NCBI GenBank assembly: GCA_018658685.1
Contig: JABHUT010000047.1
Coordinates: forward strand, 1 to 11,173
DNA: 11,173 bases
Source: Alphaproteobacteria bacterium
GTDB lineage: Bacteria; Pseudomonadota; Alphaproteobacteria; MED-G09
Direction of reading: 5' to 3'
Shown: positions 1 to 7,212 of the stretch, one piece after another
Layout: the number at the start of each line of letters is the position of its first letter
Position numbering within the stretch: the stretch's first letter is position 1
The notes under the pieces: model-generated
Databases searched by the model: none
What the model was told of the DNA's origin: nothing
What the model saw: only the letters and a program-made list of their open reading frames with translations
Translations under genes and position numbers: made by a program

Positions 1-1470
1 ATGGATTATACAATCATCTACTTACAAGATACTTGGAATATTTCATCTGACTTAACTGCTCGATTTGGGATTCGTTACGAAGAAATTAGCCAAGATACAA
101 CACCTGAATATAACTCTTTTTGGTTCAACTGGACTGGTGATGACTTTCGTCCTGCACCAAGAAATGATGTTAACCTTGATGGTGAAGATATTATCATGCC
201 TCGTTTTTCATTAGACTGGCAAGCTAAAGATAATATTTTAGTTACCTTTGGTTGGGGCGAATTTAGTGGAAATCTTCCTCCTGTTTGGTTTGGGGGCCCC
301 TACATAGATACTGGTTTGGGCCTTCCTGGCAACAAGCTTAGAGCAAGAAGCAATAATTTACCTACACCTGGAACTCCCGCAAGCTATCCTGGAGATGCAG
401 CATTAGCTTTAGTTCAAAATGAAATCGGTGATACCGGTGGATATACTGCAATGATGGATAAAGATTTTGGAATACCATCTATTACAAAAATGAGCTTAGG
501 AGTTGTTGCTGATCTTGATTCTGGTGTAACTATTCGTGCTAACTACATCCACATGGAAGAAGAAGATCCAGTTGGAGCCTATATTGGCGGTTGTGATCCA
601 AAAGGTAATGCGCTTGCTGATAACAGACCTTTGTATGGCGGATGCAGTTACGTGGGTTATTTAACAACATTTAAAAATATTCAGCCTGAAACAGATATTT
701 TTGGAATTTCAATGGAAAAAACTTTTGATAATGGTTTAAATTTATACCTAGGTTATGCTCATACTAGTAGAGAAATGGCGCACATGATGACAAGTTCAAT
801 AATCTTCTCAAGTGCAGTTAGAATGCCATTATTTGATCATTTAAATCCAGTTAATAGTCCTTCTCATTATGAAATAGAGCATTCATTTGATTATGCATTA
901 ACATGGAAAGGTAATGTTTTTGGAGATCTTGAAACAAGTATTGGTCTTAATGGTTTTAGGCAATCAGGAAATCCATTTAGTTATACCTATAGAGGCGATA
1001 TGAGTGGTTACAGAACAGATGGTGAAAATATTGAACTTTTATATGTTCCATCAATTAACGACCCTAATGTCATTTTTTCTGATGGATTTGATTTAGCTGC
1101 TTTTGAACAATTTTTAACTGACTCTGGTCTTTCAGCTTATAGAGGATTTACTGTTCCAAGAAATAGTTTCAATAGTCCTTGGGCAGGAACCTTTGATTTA
1201 AGAATTGCTCAGCAACTTCCTTCAGGTGGTATTCCTGGAAAAGCTATCTTCTACTTTGATATAGAAAACGTTTTGAATTTATTGAATTCTGACTGGGGTG
1301 GATTTGAGAACTATACTGGCTCAACGTCAAACTCTAGAGGTATAGTAGAAGCAGAAGTTGATGATCAAGGAAGGTATGTATATAAAACATTTAAAGTTGA
1401 TGGAGAGCCAACTCAAAATATTGGGAAATCAGTATGGCAAATCAAAGTAGGATTTAAATATCAATTTTAA
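1..1470 (+). CDS. TonB-dependent outer-membrane receptor, Oar-like, C-terminal part (5' end missing)
   Basis: This is the C-terminal 489 residues of a TonB-dependent receptor, an outer-membrane beta-barrel that imports large or scarce substrates using TonB energy. The visible part is barrel only. It has alternating amphipathic strands, the YLQDTWNIS...ARFGIRYE signature near its first 30 residues, and PRFSLDW around residue 67. A FYFDIENVLNLLNSDWG segment lies near residue 420, and the chain ends in an aromatic residue (KVGFKYQF), the usual C-terminal signal for barrel assembly. The late region (GNPFSYTYRG, then LLYVPSINDPNVIF) resembles Oar-like receptors. The signal peptide, any carboxypeptidase-like domain, the TonB box and the plug are absent. 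Whole receptors are usually 700-1,000 residues, so the ATG at base 1 is almost certainly internal and the gene continues upstream. The substrate cannot be read from the sequence. A hairpin terminator follows 24 bases after the stop. Confidence 0.9.
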   Translation: MDYTIIYLQDTWNISSDLTARFGIRYEEISQDTTPEYNSFWFNWTGDDFRPAPRNDVNLDGEDIIMPRFSLDWQAKDNILVTFGWGEFSGNLPPVWFGGPYIDTGLGLPGNKLRARSNNLPTPGTPASYPGDAALALVQNEIGDTGGYTAMMDKDFGIPSITKMSLGVVADLDSGVTIRANYIHMEEEDPVGAYIGGCDPKGNALADNRPLYGGCSYVGYLTTFKNIQPETDIFGISMEKTFDNGLNLYLGYAHTSREMAHMMTSSIIFSSAVRMPLFDHLNPVNSPSHYEIEHSFDYALTWKGNVFGDLETSIGLNGFRQSGNPFSYTYRGDMSGYRTDGENIELLYVPSINDPNVIFSDGFDLAAFEQFLTDSGLSAYRGFTVPRNSFNSPWAGTFDLRIAQQLPSGGIPGKAIFYFDIENVLNLLNSDWGGFENYTGSTSNSRGIVEAEVDDQGRYVYKTFKVDGEPTQNIGKSVWQIKVGFKYQF

Positions 1471-1493
1471 TAATTTATAAATACTTATATTAA

Positions 1494-1517
1494 GGGCGCT
1501 TTAAAGCGCCCTTTTTT
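1494..1517 (+). terminator. Rho-independent terminator after the TonB-dependent receptor gene
   Basis: The arms GGGCGCT (1494-1500) and AGCGCCC (1505-1511) form a perfect 7-bp GC-rich stem around a TTAA loop, followed directly by six T residues (1512-1517). The whole 1494-1511 stretch is a perfect palindrome and stands out sharply in this AT-rich background. It ends the receptor transcript and separates it from the phosphohydrolase gene downstream. The minus-strand copy lacks an equally good T-run, so the signal points to plus-strand termination. Confidence 0.93.
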
Positions 1518-1526
1518 ATAAACCAA

Positions 1527-1555
1527 TTGAGGATGATTTATAGTTAGTTTATAAA
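1527..1555 (+). promoter_or_regulatory. Candidate sigma-70-type promoter for the PhoD-family gene
   Basis: TTGAGG (1527-1532) and TATAAA (1550-1555) are separated by 17 bases, the ideal sigma-70 spacing, and lie between the upstream terminator and the ATG at 1561. A start about seven bases after the -10 would fall on or next to the ATG, giving an almost leaderless mRNA. A second possible -10, TATAGT at 1539-1544, would give a leader of about ten bases. AT-rich DNA produces such matches by chance, so this is only a candidate. Confidence 0.4.
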
Positions 1556-1560
1556 AAATC

Positions 1561-2598
1561 ATGCGAATATTTATTTTTATAATCCTTTTGTTATCAAATA
1601 CCTCTAGCTTCTCTCAAGATATTAAAAAAATTATTATAGGATCTTGCCTTACTCAAGAGAGTGATCAGCCAATTTGGAATGCAATACTCAATGAAAAGTC
1701 TGATATTTTTATTTTTGCTGGTGACAATGTTTATGGCGATGATCGAAATAAAGAAGGAATAAATAAATTAAAAAAAGCATATCTTCAACAAAAGAAAATA
1801 ATTCCATTTAAATCACTTAAAGAAACAAATGAAATTATTGCTATATGGGATGACCATGATTACGGAAAAAATGACGGTGGAGAGAACTTTCATTATAAAA
1901 ATGAAGCAAAAAAACTCTTCTTGCAGTTTTGGGAAATACCAAAAAGTCATCAGCAAAACTTATCTGAGGGTTTAAACTATGAAATTAAGAAAAAAAGTAA
2001 TGGTCTAATAATTCAATTTATAATTTTAGATGTTAGGTATTTTAAGTCCAATTTTAAACCAACCGATAAAAGAGATGCTCCTTATAAGGAGAGGTATATC
2101 AAAGATTGGTCTCCTTCAAAGACAATGCTTGGGGACAAGCAATGGACCTGGTTGTCAGAAAAACTAGATGAAAATGCGGATATTAGATTCCTAATCTCAA
2201 GCCTTCAGGTAATAGCAGAGGGTCATGGATTTGAGAAATGGGGTAATTTTCCACTCGAAAAGAAACGCCTTTATAGTCTAGTGGATAAAAATAAAATTAA
2301 AAATTTAATAATACTTTCTGGAGATAGGCATAGGGCAGGCATTTACAAGGATCGAACAGGAAGTGGGAGTATAATATATGAACTTACTTCGAGCTCATTA
2401 AACCTTCCGGCAGGAAGATTTTATGGTGTAAAAGAAGAGCCAGGCCCTAAAAGATTAGGAGCATCTTTTTTAGATGAAAATTATGGTCTTATTGAAATTA
2501 ACGAGAATAATAAAATTTCATTATCAATTAAGGATATCAATCAAGAAACAATTAATAAAATCAATATCCCTTTTATCGAGAGCTCGCCAACTCATTAA
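1561..2598 (+). CDS. PhoD-family alkaline phosphatase/phosphodiesterase, exported
   Basis: This is a 345-residue protein of the PhoD-like metallophosphoesterase family, which hydrolyses phosphate esters outside the cytoplasm using metal ions. A hydrophobic signal peptide (residues 1-19, ending SSFSQ) is visible. Family motifs follow in order: GSC (27-29), AGDNVYGD (53-60), WDDHDYG (96-102), LDVRY (156-160), MLGDKQW (189-195), SSLQV (213-217) and SGDRH (253-257). These supply the expected Asp, Asn and His metal ligands, so the active site looks intact. The protein is shorter than classical PhoD and resembles the compact form I associate with marine bacteria. The ATG is chosen because the signal peptide starts there, although no Shine-Dalgarno sequence precedes it. 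The gene lies after a terminator and overlaps the convergent acyl-CoA dehydrogenase gene by 26 bases. Family assignment is firm; the substrate (monoester or diester) is not known. Confidence 0.88.
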   Translation: MRIFIFIILLLSNTSSFSQDIKKIIIGSCLTQESDQPIWNAILNEKSDIFIFAGDNVYGDDRNKEGINKLKKAYLQQKKIIPFKSLKETNEIIAIWDDHDYGKNDGGENFHYKNEAKKLFLQFWEIPKSHQQNLSEGLNYEIKKKSNGLIIQFIILDVRYFKSNFKPTDKRDAPYKERYIKDWSPSKTMLGDKQWTWLSEKLDENADIRFLISSLQVIAEGHGFEKWGNFPLEKKRLYSLVDKNKIKNLIILSGDRHRAGIYKDRTGSGSIIYELTSSSLNLPAGRFYGVKEEPGPKRLGASFLDENYGLIEINENNKISLSIKDINQETINKINIPFIESSPTH

Positions 2599-3796
2599 AA
2601 GGAGCAGTTTTATCAACACGGATATCCTGAGGTAGACCTAAAACTCTTTCCGCAACAATATTACGAAGAATTTCATCAGTTCCACCTGCTATTCTATAAC
2701 CTGCAGCACTCATCCACTGATTCTGAAAAATTGAATGCATTAAAGCAATATCAGGATCATTGAGAATACCCGCAGCTCCTTGTAAATCCATAGCAAAACT
2801 AGCTAAATCTTGCATTTTTGGTGCGGAAACAACTTTACCTATCGAGCTTTCTGGCCCAGGTGTCTCACCCTTTGATAAAGATGTTAAAGATCTCATTTTT
2901 GTATACTTTAAACCTTCAGATTGAACATACCAATCGGCAATTTTTGATCTAACGAGATCGTTTTTGATTGCTGGTTTGTTATTTAAAATTACATCTTTTG
3001 CTAATTGAGTTAAAGATGGGTAATCGGCTGACTTAGGAACTCCAATGGCTAAACGTTCATTCATTAATGTAGTTAAAGCAACCTTCCAGCCTTCACCAAC
3101 CTCGCCCAATCGTTGGCTGTCTGAAACTCTAACATCAGTAAAAAATACTTCATTAAAGTTAGACCCGCCTGAGATTTGTCTTATTGGTTTAATTTCTATA
3201 CCTGGTGACTTCATATCCAAAAAGAAAAAGGACAAACCTTTGTGCTTAGGAACGTTAGGATCTGTTCTAACTACAATAATACCAAAATCACAATAATGAG
3301 CTCCTGAAGTCCAAACTTTTTGCCCATTAATTATCCAGTCATCTCCATCTTTTTCAGCTTTAGTTCTAACTCCAGCAACATCTGATCCTGCAGATGGTTC
3401 TGAAAATAATTGACACCAAATTTCTTTTCCATAAAGAGCAGGCTCTACAAATCTCTCATTTTGCTCTTTTGTAGCCCAAGCCATCATTGTTGGAATACAC
3501 ATTCCTAAACCAATATCAAAAAAACCTGTTGGAACATTATATTTTGCTTCCTCTTGAGAGTAAATTACTGACTGAATAGAAGTCCCACCAAGTCCCCCAT
3601 ACTCTTCAGGCCAAGTTATAGCCGCATAGCCAGCTTCAGCTTTTTTTGCTTGCCATTCTCTTGCCCTTGATAAGGCACCATCCTCTTCATCCAAGACATA
3701 TCCAGCGCTTTTTTTATCCTGATTAGCGTTATTCTTTAGCCATTCTCTTACTTCTAATCTAAAACTATTTTCTTCGGGTGTATCATTAAAATCCAA
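2573..3796 (-). CDS. Acyl-CoA dehydrogenase, subunit A of a probable heteromeric pair (carries the likely catalytic Glu)
   Basis: This 407-residue flavoprotein-family acyl-CoA dehydrogenase would catalyse alpha,beta-desaturation of an acyl-CoA in beta-oxidation-like degradation. Visible motifs are TWPEEYGGLGG (61-71), QLFSEPSAGSDVAG (129-142), NGQKVWTSGA (157-166) and a C-terminal RIAGGTDEILRNIVAERVLGLP (368-389). The medium-chain-type catalytic Glu position (YEGT in MCAD) is occupied by Gly here (AGGT). However, MNER (245-248) places Glu247 where isovaleryl-CoA dehydrogenase-type enzymes carry their base. The R-x-x-F-G motif expected downstream of that helix is missing; the neighbouring subunit has it. 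The start is TTG at 3796, chosen from AGGAG seven bases upstream and a normal family N-terminus. It follows the partner gene by 11 bases, so the two are very likely cotranscribed. Similar pairs act on steroid side chains and other bulky acyl-CoAs; the substrate here is unknown. Confidence 0.92.
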   Translation of the reverse strand: MDFNDTPEENSFRLEVREWLKNNANQDKKSAGYVLDEEDGALSRAREWQAKKAEAGYAAITWPEEYGGLGGTSIQSVIYSQEEAKYNVPTGFFDIGLGMCIPTMMAWATKEQNERFVEPALYGKEIWCQLFSEPSAGSDVAGVRTKAEKDGDDWIINGQKVWTSGAHYCDFGIIVVRTDPNVPKHKGLSFFFLDMKSPGIEIKPIRQISGGSNFNEVFFTDVRVSDSQRLGEVGEGWKVALTTLMNERLAIGVPKSADYPSLTQLAKDVILNNKPAIKNDLVRSKIADWYVQSEGLKYTKMRSLTSLSKGETPGPESSIGKVVSAPKMQDLASFAMDLQGAAGILNDPDIALMHSIFQNQWMSAAGYRIAGGTDEILRNIVAERVLGLPQDIRVDKTAPFNELASSR

Positions 3797-3803
3797 AACG
3801 AAT

Positions 3804-3808
3804 CTCCT
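3804..3808 (-). promoter_or_regulatory. Ribosome binding site that sets the TTG start of acyl-CoA dehydrogenase A
   Basis: On the minus strand AGGAG lies seven bases before the TTG start at 3796. Its first A is the last base of the upstream gene's TAA stop (3810-3808), an arrangement that favours translational coupling of the two dehydrogenase subunits. A GATTC (GANTC) site at 3804-3800 lies between this site and the start codon. Confidence 0.75.
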
Positions 3809-4932
3809 TAATTAATATTTTTTTCTTCTAACTGAGTAACTAATTTGTCTTTCCATGAAGCAATGCTTCCTAAAGCTAAACCTAGAACTTGACTTCTTCT
3901 ATAATAAAACTGTGTATTAGCCTCCCATGTAAACCCAATTCCGCCATGAGTTTGAATATTTTCTTGAGCAGCATAATTAAAAGCATCGGTTGCTGCTACT
4001 CTTGAAGCAGCAGCTGCAATCTTCAAATCAGAACCATTATCATTTAACATCATAGCCCCAAAATAACTGTTAGATTTAGCAAGCTCAATCTTAATATACA
4101 TATCAGCTAGCTTATGTTTTATAGCTTGATAAGATCCAATCTGTCTGCCAAATGCAAATCTATCAAGAGCATACTCTTTAGCCATATTTAAAGATGCTTC
4201 CGCACCTCCTATTTGTTCAAAGGCCATAAGAACAGCAGCTATATCAAGAATTTGTTGGACATCACTCCAGCCATCATCGGAGTTATCCATCAAATCAGCT
4301 TCAGCATTATTAAATGTAATCTCTGTATGGTTCCTGGTCTGATCAAGAGTTGAAAGCGACTTCTTAGTAACATTTGAATTATCTAATGGAACTATTACCA
4401 TACTAATATCATCACCGCCTTTTGTTGTATTTTTGACAACTGTAATGCATATATCAGCATAATTTCCATCAGGTATCGGCATTTTTACACCGCTAATTGT
4501 ATTTGAGGAATAAGAACACTGAATATTATTTGCATTTGGTTCAATAGCACTTTCAGGCAAAGCGAAGGTTCCGATTATCTCTCCTGACGCTAATTTTGGT
4601 AACCAAGTTTCTTTCTGTAGATCTGTTCCAAATAACTTTAATGCCTCTGTTGCCAAGTATACCGATGAAGAAAAAGGAACAGGAGCTGATGCTCTTCCAA
4701 GCTCTTCAGCAATAACACAAAGCTCAAGAGGACCTAAACCAAGACCACCATATTCCTCAGGGATAGTTGTTCCAGTTAATCCTAAATCAACAAGTCCCTT
4801 CCATACAGAACTTGAATAATAATCATCGCTCTCTAAAACACCTCTAACAACTTCTATAGGGCAATTATCAGATAGGTAACGTGCAACCTGTTCTTTTAAA
4901 AGCTTCTGATCTTCAGAAAAATCAAAATTCAT
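3808..4932 (-). CDS. Acyl-CoA dehydrogenase, subunit B of a probable heteromeric pair (FAD-motif subunit, degenerate active site)
   Basis: This is a 374-residue acyl-CoA dehydrogenase-family protein. It keeps the N-terminal helical domain (TIPEEYGGLGLG, 57-67), the motif DRFAFGRQIGSYQAIKHKLADM starting at residue 257, and THGGIGFTWE (328-337), which contribute to FAD binding. The middle domain is degenerate: the usual ExxAGSD and KxWITNG-type segments are replaced by ALPESAIEPNANN and GVKMPIPDG. The C-terminus stops at YYRRSQVLGLALG with no YEGT glutamate. No Glu-Arg pair is seen at the alternative catalytic position; the segment reads AAVLMAFEQIGGA. This pattern fits the non-catalytic partner of an alpha2beta2 dehydrogenase, as in the mycobacterial FadE26-27 and FadE28-29 pairs and comparable steroid-degradation pairs. 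The ATG follows GAGGA closely. It lies 40 bases after gshA on the same strand and immediately before subunit A. The function of the complex is inferred, not shown. Confidence 0.9.
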   Translation of the reverse strand: MNFDFSEDQKLLKEQVARYLSDNCPIEVVRGVLESDDYYSSSVWKGLVDLGLTGTTIPEEYGGLGLGPLELCVIAEELGRASAPVPFSSSVYLATEALKLFGTDLQKETWLPKLASGEIIGTFALPESAIEPNANNIQCSYSSNTISGVKMPIPDGNYADICITVVKNTTKGGDDISMVIVPLDNSNVTKKSLSTLDQTRNHTEITFNNAEADLMDNSDDGWSDVQQILDIAAVLMAFEQIGGAEASLNMAKEYALDRFAFGRQIGSYQAIKHKLADMYIKIELAKSNSYFGAMMLNDNGSDLKIAAAASRVAATDAFNYAAQENIQTHGGIGFTWEANTQFYYRRSQVLGLALGSIASWKDKLVTQLEEKNIN

Positions 4933-4972
4933 TCATTCCTCACATAAAGTTAATTTAAACAGATAATAATAA

Positions 4973-6337
4973 TTAAAATGTATATTCTTTATACATATTT
5001 ACAAGATTTTTGTTCCAATTATTTGAAAACTTTTGAATTAAATCGTCACTAGAGCTTTTCCCAGAGGATAGTATCTTTTGCAATGGATCTAAAAAAATTT
5101 CTTCACTGTCTCCATTCTCATTTAGAATATTTCTATTTCTTAAACCCTCTCTTGATAACATTAAGACCTTTTTTGCAATTTCTTGAATTTCAATACCTCC
5201 AATAATTGAATGAAGTCCATTTTTTGCAACTTCTATTCTTAATTCTTGTAATTGTTTGATATTAAAGTCCTTGATTAGATCAAAAGAGGAATCAAGTGAT
5301 TCTGAATCATAAAGCAAACCAACCCAAAAAGATGAAAGCGCACATACACTCTCAAAACTTCCTCCATCTGCTCCTCGCATTTCTAGGAAACTTTTAAGTC
5401 TTACTTCTGGAAAGATTGTTGTTAAATGATTCTCCCAATCAATTATATTTGGCTTTTCATTAGGAAGTTCATCAAGGTCACCATTTAGGAAATCCTCAAA
5501 TGAAGAGCCTGATACATCTAAATAATTTCCATCCCTATAAATAAAATACATTGGAACTTTTAAAGCATAATCAACATATTTTTCATAACTCATCTCACCA
5601 TCAAAAACAAAAGGTAGCATTCCTGTCCTATCTGGATCGGTATCAGTCCATATATGACTTCTAAATGAATTATACCCAGTTAAATTACCGTCCAAAAAAG
5701 GTGAGTTTGCAAATAATGCTGTTGCAATAGGTTGTAATGCAAGAGAAACCTTAAACTTCTTAATCATATCACTTTCACTTGAGTAATCTAAATTTACTTG
5801 AATGGTGGTAGATCTAAACATCATATCCAATCCTAGATTTCCTTTTTTTGGCATATAATTTTTCATTATCTGGTAACGACTTTTTGGCATTATTGGCATT
5901 TCATCAAAAGACCAATCAGGTGTTAAACCAGCGCCAAGGAAGCCAAGACCTAAATTTGATCCTTCTTTAGAAATCTGACTTCTATGCTCATCAAGCTCAT
6001 TAAATGTTTCATGGATATTGGTTAGAGGCGCTCCAGAAAGTTCAAGTTGTCCGGCGGGTTCAAGAGTTATTGTTCCTCCGCCCAATGATTTATCCCTGCT
6101 TAAGCCAATAGTATTGCCATCCTCTAAAATACTTTCCCAGCCATATTTTTTTAAAGCAAGTAAAAGGTTTTCAATACCGCTCTCCCCTAAAAATGGAACA
6201 GGTTTAAGAGTATCTATGTGAAATACAAACTTTTCATGTTCAGTACCTATTTTAAAATCAGAAGGTTTCTTTTCTCCATTCTGAAATGGTTTTATTAGGT
6301 CTTCTTTTGATTGAATTTCTATAAAATTATTTTTCAC
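4973..6337 (-). CDS. gshA: Glutamate-cysteine ligase, plant/alphaproteobacterial type
   Basis: This cytoplasmic enzyme joins L-glutamate and L-cysteine using ATP, the first and usually rate-limiting step of glutathione synthesis. The 454 residues match the plant-type ligase also found in Alphaproteobacteria and Xanthomonadales rather than the Escherichia coli type. Visible motifs are IGTEHEKFVF (30-39), GGGTITLEPAGQLELSGAP (86-104), MPKSRYQIMKNYMP (150-163), MMFRSTTIQVNLDY (172-185), HIWTDTDPDRTGMLPF (228-243) and LEMRGADGGSFESVCALSSFWVGLLYD from residue 318. The length is full. The start is GTG at 6337, supported by AGGTG eight bases upstream. Only one cysteine (Cys332) is present, so the intramolecular disulfide switch of plant enzymes cannot form. 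rsmE lies 56 bases upstream on the same strand. The rsmE-gshA pairing, with ubiA nearby, is one I recall from Alphaproteobacteria. A cluster of three GANTC sites (5289-5308) lies inside the gene. Confidence 0.94.
   Translation of the reverse strand: MKNNFIEIQSKEDLIKPFQNGEKKPSDFKIGTEHEKFVFHIDTLKPVPFLGESGIENLLLALKKYGWESILEDGNTIGLSRDKSLGGGTITLEPAGQLELSGAPLTNIHETFNELDEHRSQISKEGSNLGLGFLGAGLTPDWSFDEMPIMPKSRYQIMKNYMPKKGNLGLDMMFRSTTIQVNLDYSSESDMIKKFKVSLALQPIATALFANSPFLDGNLTGYNSFRSHIWTDTDPDRTGMLPFVFDGEMSYEKYVDYALKVPMYFIYRDGNYLDVSGSSFEDFLNGDLDELPNEKPNIIDWENHLTTIFPEVRLKSFLEMRGADGGSFESVCALSSFWVGLLYDSESLDSSFDLIKDFNIKQLQELRIEVAKNGLHSIIGGIEIQEIAKKVLMLSREGLRNRNILNENGDSEEIFLDPLQKILSSGKSSSDDLIQKFSNNWNKNLVNMYKEYTF
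5289..5308. other. Cluster of three GANTC methylation sites inside gshA
   Basis: GAATC (5289-5293), GATTC (5298-5302) and GAATC (5304-5308) fall within 20 bases, on the sequence coding for the Asp-Ser-Glu-Ser-Leu-Asp-Ser stretch of the ligase. GANTC is the expected target of the CcrM-type methyltransferase encoded in this window. Asp-Ser repeats written with GAT-TCx codons create the sites, so coding alone may explain them. A fourth site lies at 5428-5432. Confidence 0.6.
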
Positions 6338-6345
6338 TATTATTG

Positions 6346-6350
6346 CACCT
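6346..6350 (-). promoter_or_regulatory. Ribosome binding site supporting the GTG start of gshA
   Basis: Minus-strand AGGTG, read from 6350 to 6346, lies eight bases before the GTG at 6337. No better start is visible close by, and the resulting N-terminus gives a normal distance to the IGTEHEKF motif. Confidence 0.5.
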
Positions 6351-6393
6351 AAAAAGAAAGAGATCGTTTCATACTATAAAAAAGAGATTATTA

Positions 6394-7137
6394 CTATTTT
6401 TTCCAATCGCCGATTATCATTTGAAAAATTGCTAAAATTGCTACTACTGCAGTATCAGATCGCATAACCCTTGGCCCCAAAGAAATAGACAAGGAGTTAT
6501 TTTTATTATCAATACTATTTCTCTCAAAATCACTAAAGCCTCCTTCAGGTCCCACAATAATTGCCCATTTATTATTATATTTATTTTTTTTATCCTTAAG
6601 AACTTCCAAAGCCTCTGACTTTGACCTCTCATCACAAAAAATAACCTTTCTATCCTCAAAAAATTTTTCCCAATTATCAAGAATATGATTAAAATTAACA
6701 GCACTGCTTACTTCGGGTATATTATTAAAATTACATTGCTCAGCTGCCTCTATTAGATTTGAATTAATTCTATCTATATTAATTTTTTTTACTTGGGTGT
6801 GTTCAGTAAAAATTGGAAATAATTTTTTAACTCCCATCTCACATGATTTCTGAGAAAGATAATCTAATCGCGCCTGCTTTATGGGTGCAAATAAAAGCCA
6901 AACATCATAAAAATTATCAGGAGTTTTTACAAATTTTTCTATAAGAATAGAACACTCATTCTTTCTTATAGAAATGATTGAAGCATCCCACTCTCCATCC
7001 TTTTCATTAAAAACTGAAATCTTATCATTTAACTTAAGTCGCATGACATTCTTTAAATAATGAGATTGTTTTTTATTTAAAGTTAAGTTTCCTTTTTGAA
7101 GATTTTCTTTTGAGTATATTCTGAGATTTTTCTTCAT
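6394..7137 (-). CDS. rsmE: 16S rRNA (uracil(1498)-N(3))-methyltransferase
   Basis: RsmE is a SPOUT-family methyltransferase that uses S-adenosylmethionine to methylate N3 of U1498 in the decoding region of 16S rRNA. The 247 residues are full length. The N-terminal RNA-binding part carries SHYLKNVMRLK (25-35). The catalytic part has LLFAPIKQARLDYLSQKSCEMGVKKLFPIF from residue 81, IEAAEQCNFNNIPEV (129-143), IVGPEGGFSDFE (194-205) and LGPRVMRSDTAVVAILA (220-236), the last two forming the SAM-binding trefoil knot. The FAPIK-ARLDY and EHTQV wording is what I associate with alphaproteobacterial rather than enterobacterial RsmE. The ATG follows AAGGAA. It is the first gene of the minus-strand block that continues into gshA, 56 bases downstream with no visible terminator between them. 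Lysine, asparagine and isoleucine are very frequent, in line with the low G+C. Confidence 0.95.
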   Translation of the reverse strand: MKKNLRIYSKENLQKGNLTLNKKQSHYLKNVMRLKLNDKISVFNEKDGEWDASIISIRKNECSILIEKFVKTPDNFYDVWLLFAPIKQARLDYLSQKSCEMGVKKLFPIFTEHTQVKKINIDRINSNLIEAAEQCNFNNIPEVSSAVNFNHILDNWEKFFEDRKVIFCDERSKSEALEVLKDKKNKYNNKWAIIVGPEGGFSDFERNSIDNKNNSLSISLGPRVMRSDTAVVAILAIFQMIIGDWKK

Positions 7138-7212
7138 TTTTTCCTTTGCAATTAAATGATTATATTTCTTTTAAAAAAATAGCATGTTAACAGATATTAA
7201 AAGAGAAATAAT
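7138..7212. promoter_or_regulatory. Divergent promoter spacer between rsmE and ubiA
   Basis: This 75-base spacer is the only divergent junction in the window, so it should hold promoters in both directions. For rsmE, the minus strand has a perfect TATAAT (7164-7159) with TTAACA (7190-7185) 20 bases upstream, which is wider than ideal. For ubiA no clear -35/-10 pair is visible; TATATT (7161-7166) and GATATT (7193-7198) are weak options. ubiA has only a purine-rich AAGAGA before its ATG and no strong Shine-Dalgarno sequence. There is no GANTC site here. Confidence 0.45.

Noticed and set aside
1..2598. TonB-dependent receptor plus PhoD-family enzyme as one phosphate-scavenging operon
   Set aside because: A strong terminator (1494-1517) lies between them, the second gene has its own candidate promoter, and no pho-box-like repeat was recognised. 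Adjacency alone is too weak.
3045..3296. Small plus-strand open frame opposite acyl-CoA dehydrogenase A
   Set aside because: It lies wholly inside a well-supported gene on the other strand, shows no family motif and has no ribosome binding site; it is a shadow frame. The same holds for the frame at 6018-6221 opposite gshA.
2573..4932. One acyl-CoA dehydrogenase gene split by a frameshift, or a simple tandem duplicate
   Set aside because: Each protein spans the full family length with its own N-terminus, start and binding site, and the two have diverged with complementary motif losses, which fits two subunits.
7187..7200. CtrA-like box upstream of ubiA (TTAA-N6-TTAA)
   Set aside because: The spacer is six bases rather than the seven of the CtrA consensus, and TTAA pairs are common by chance in DNA this AT-rich.
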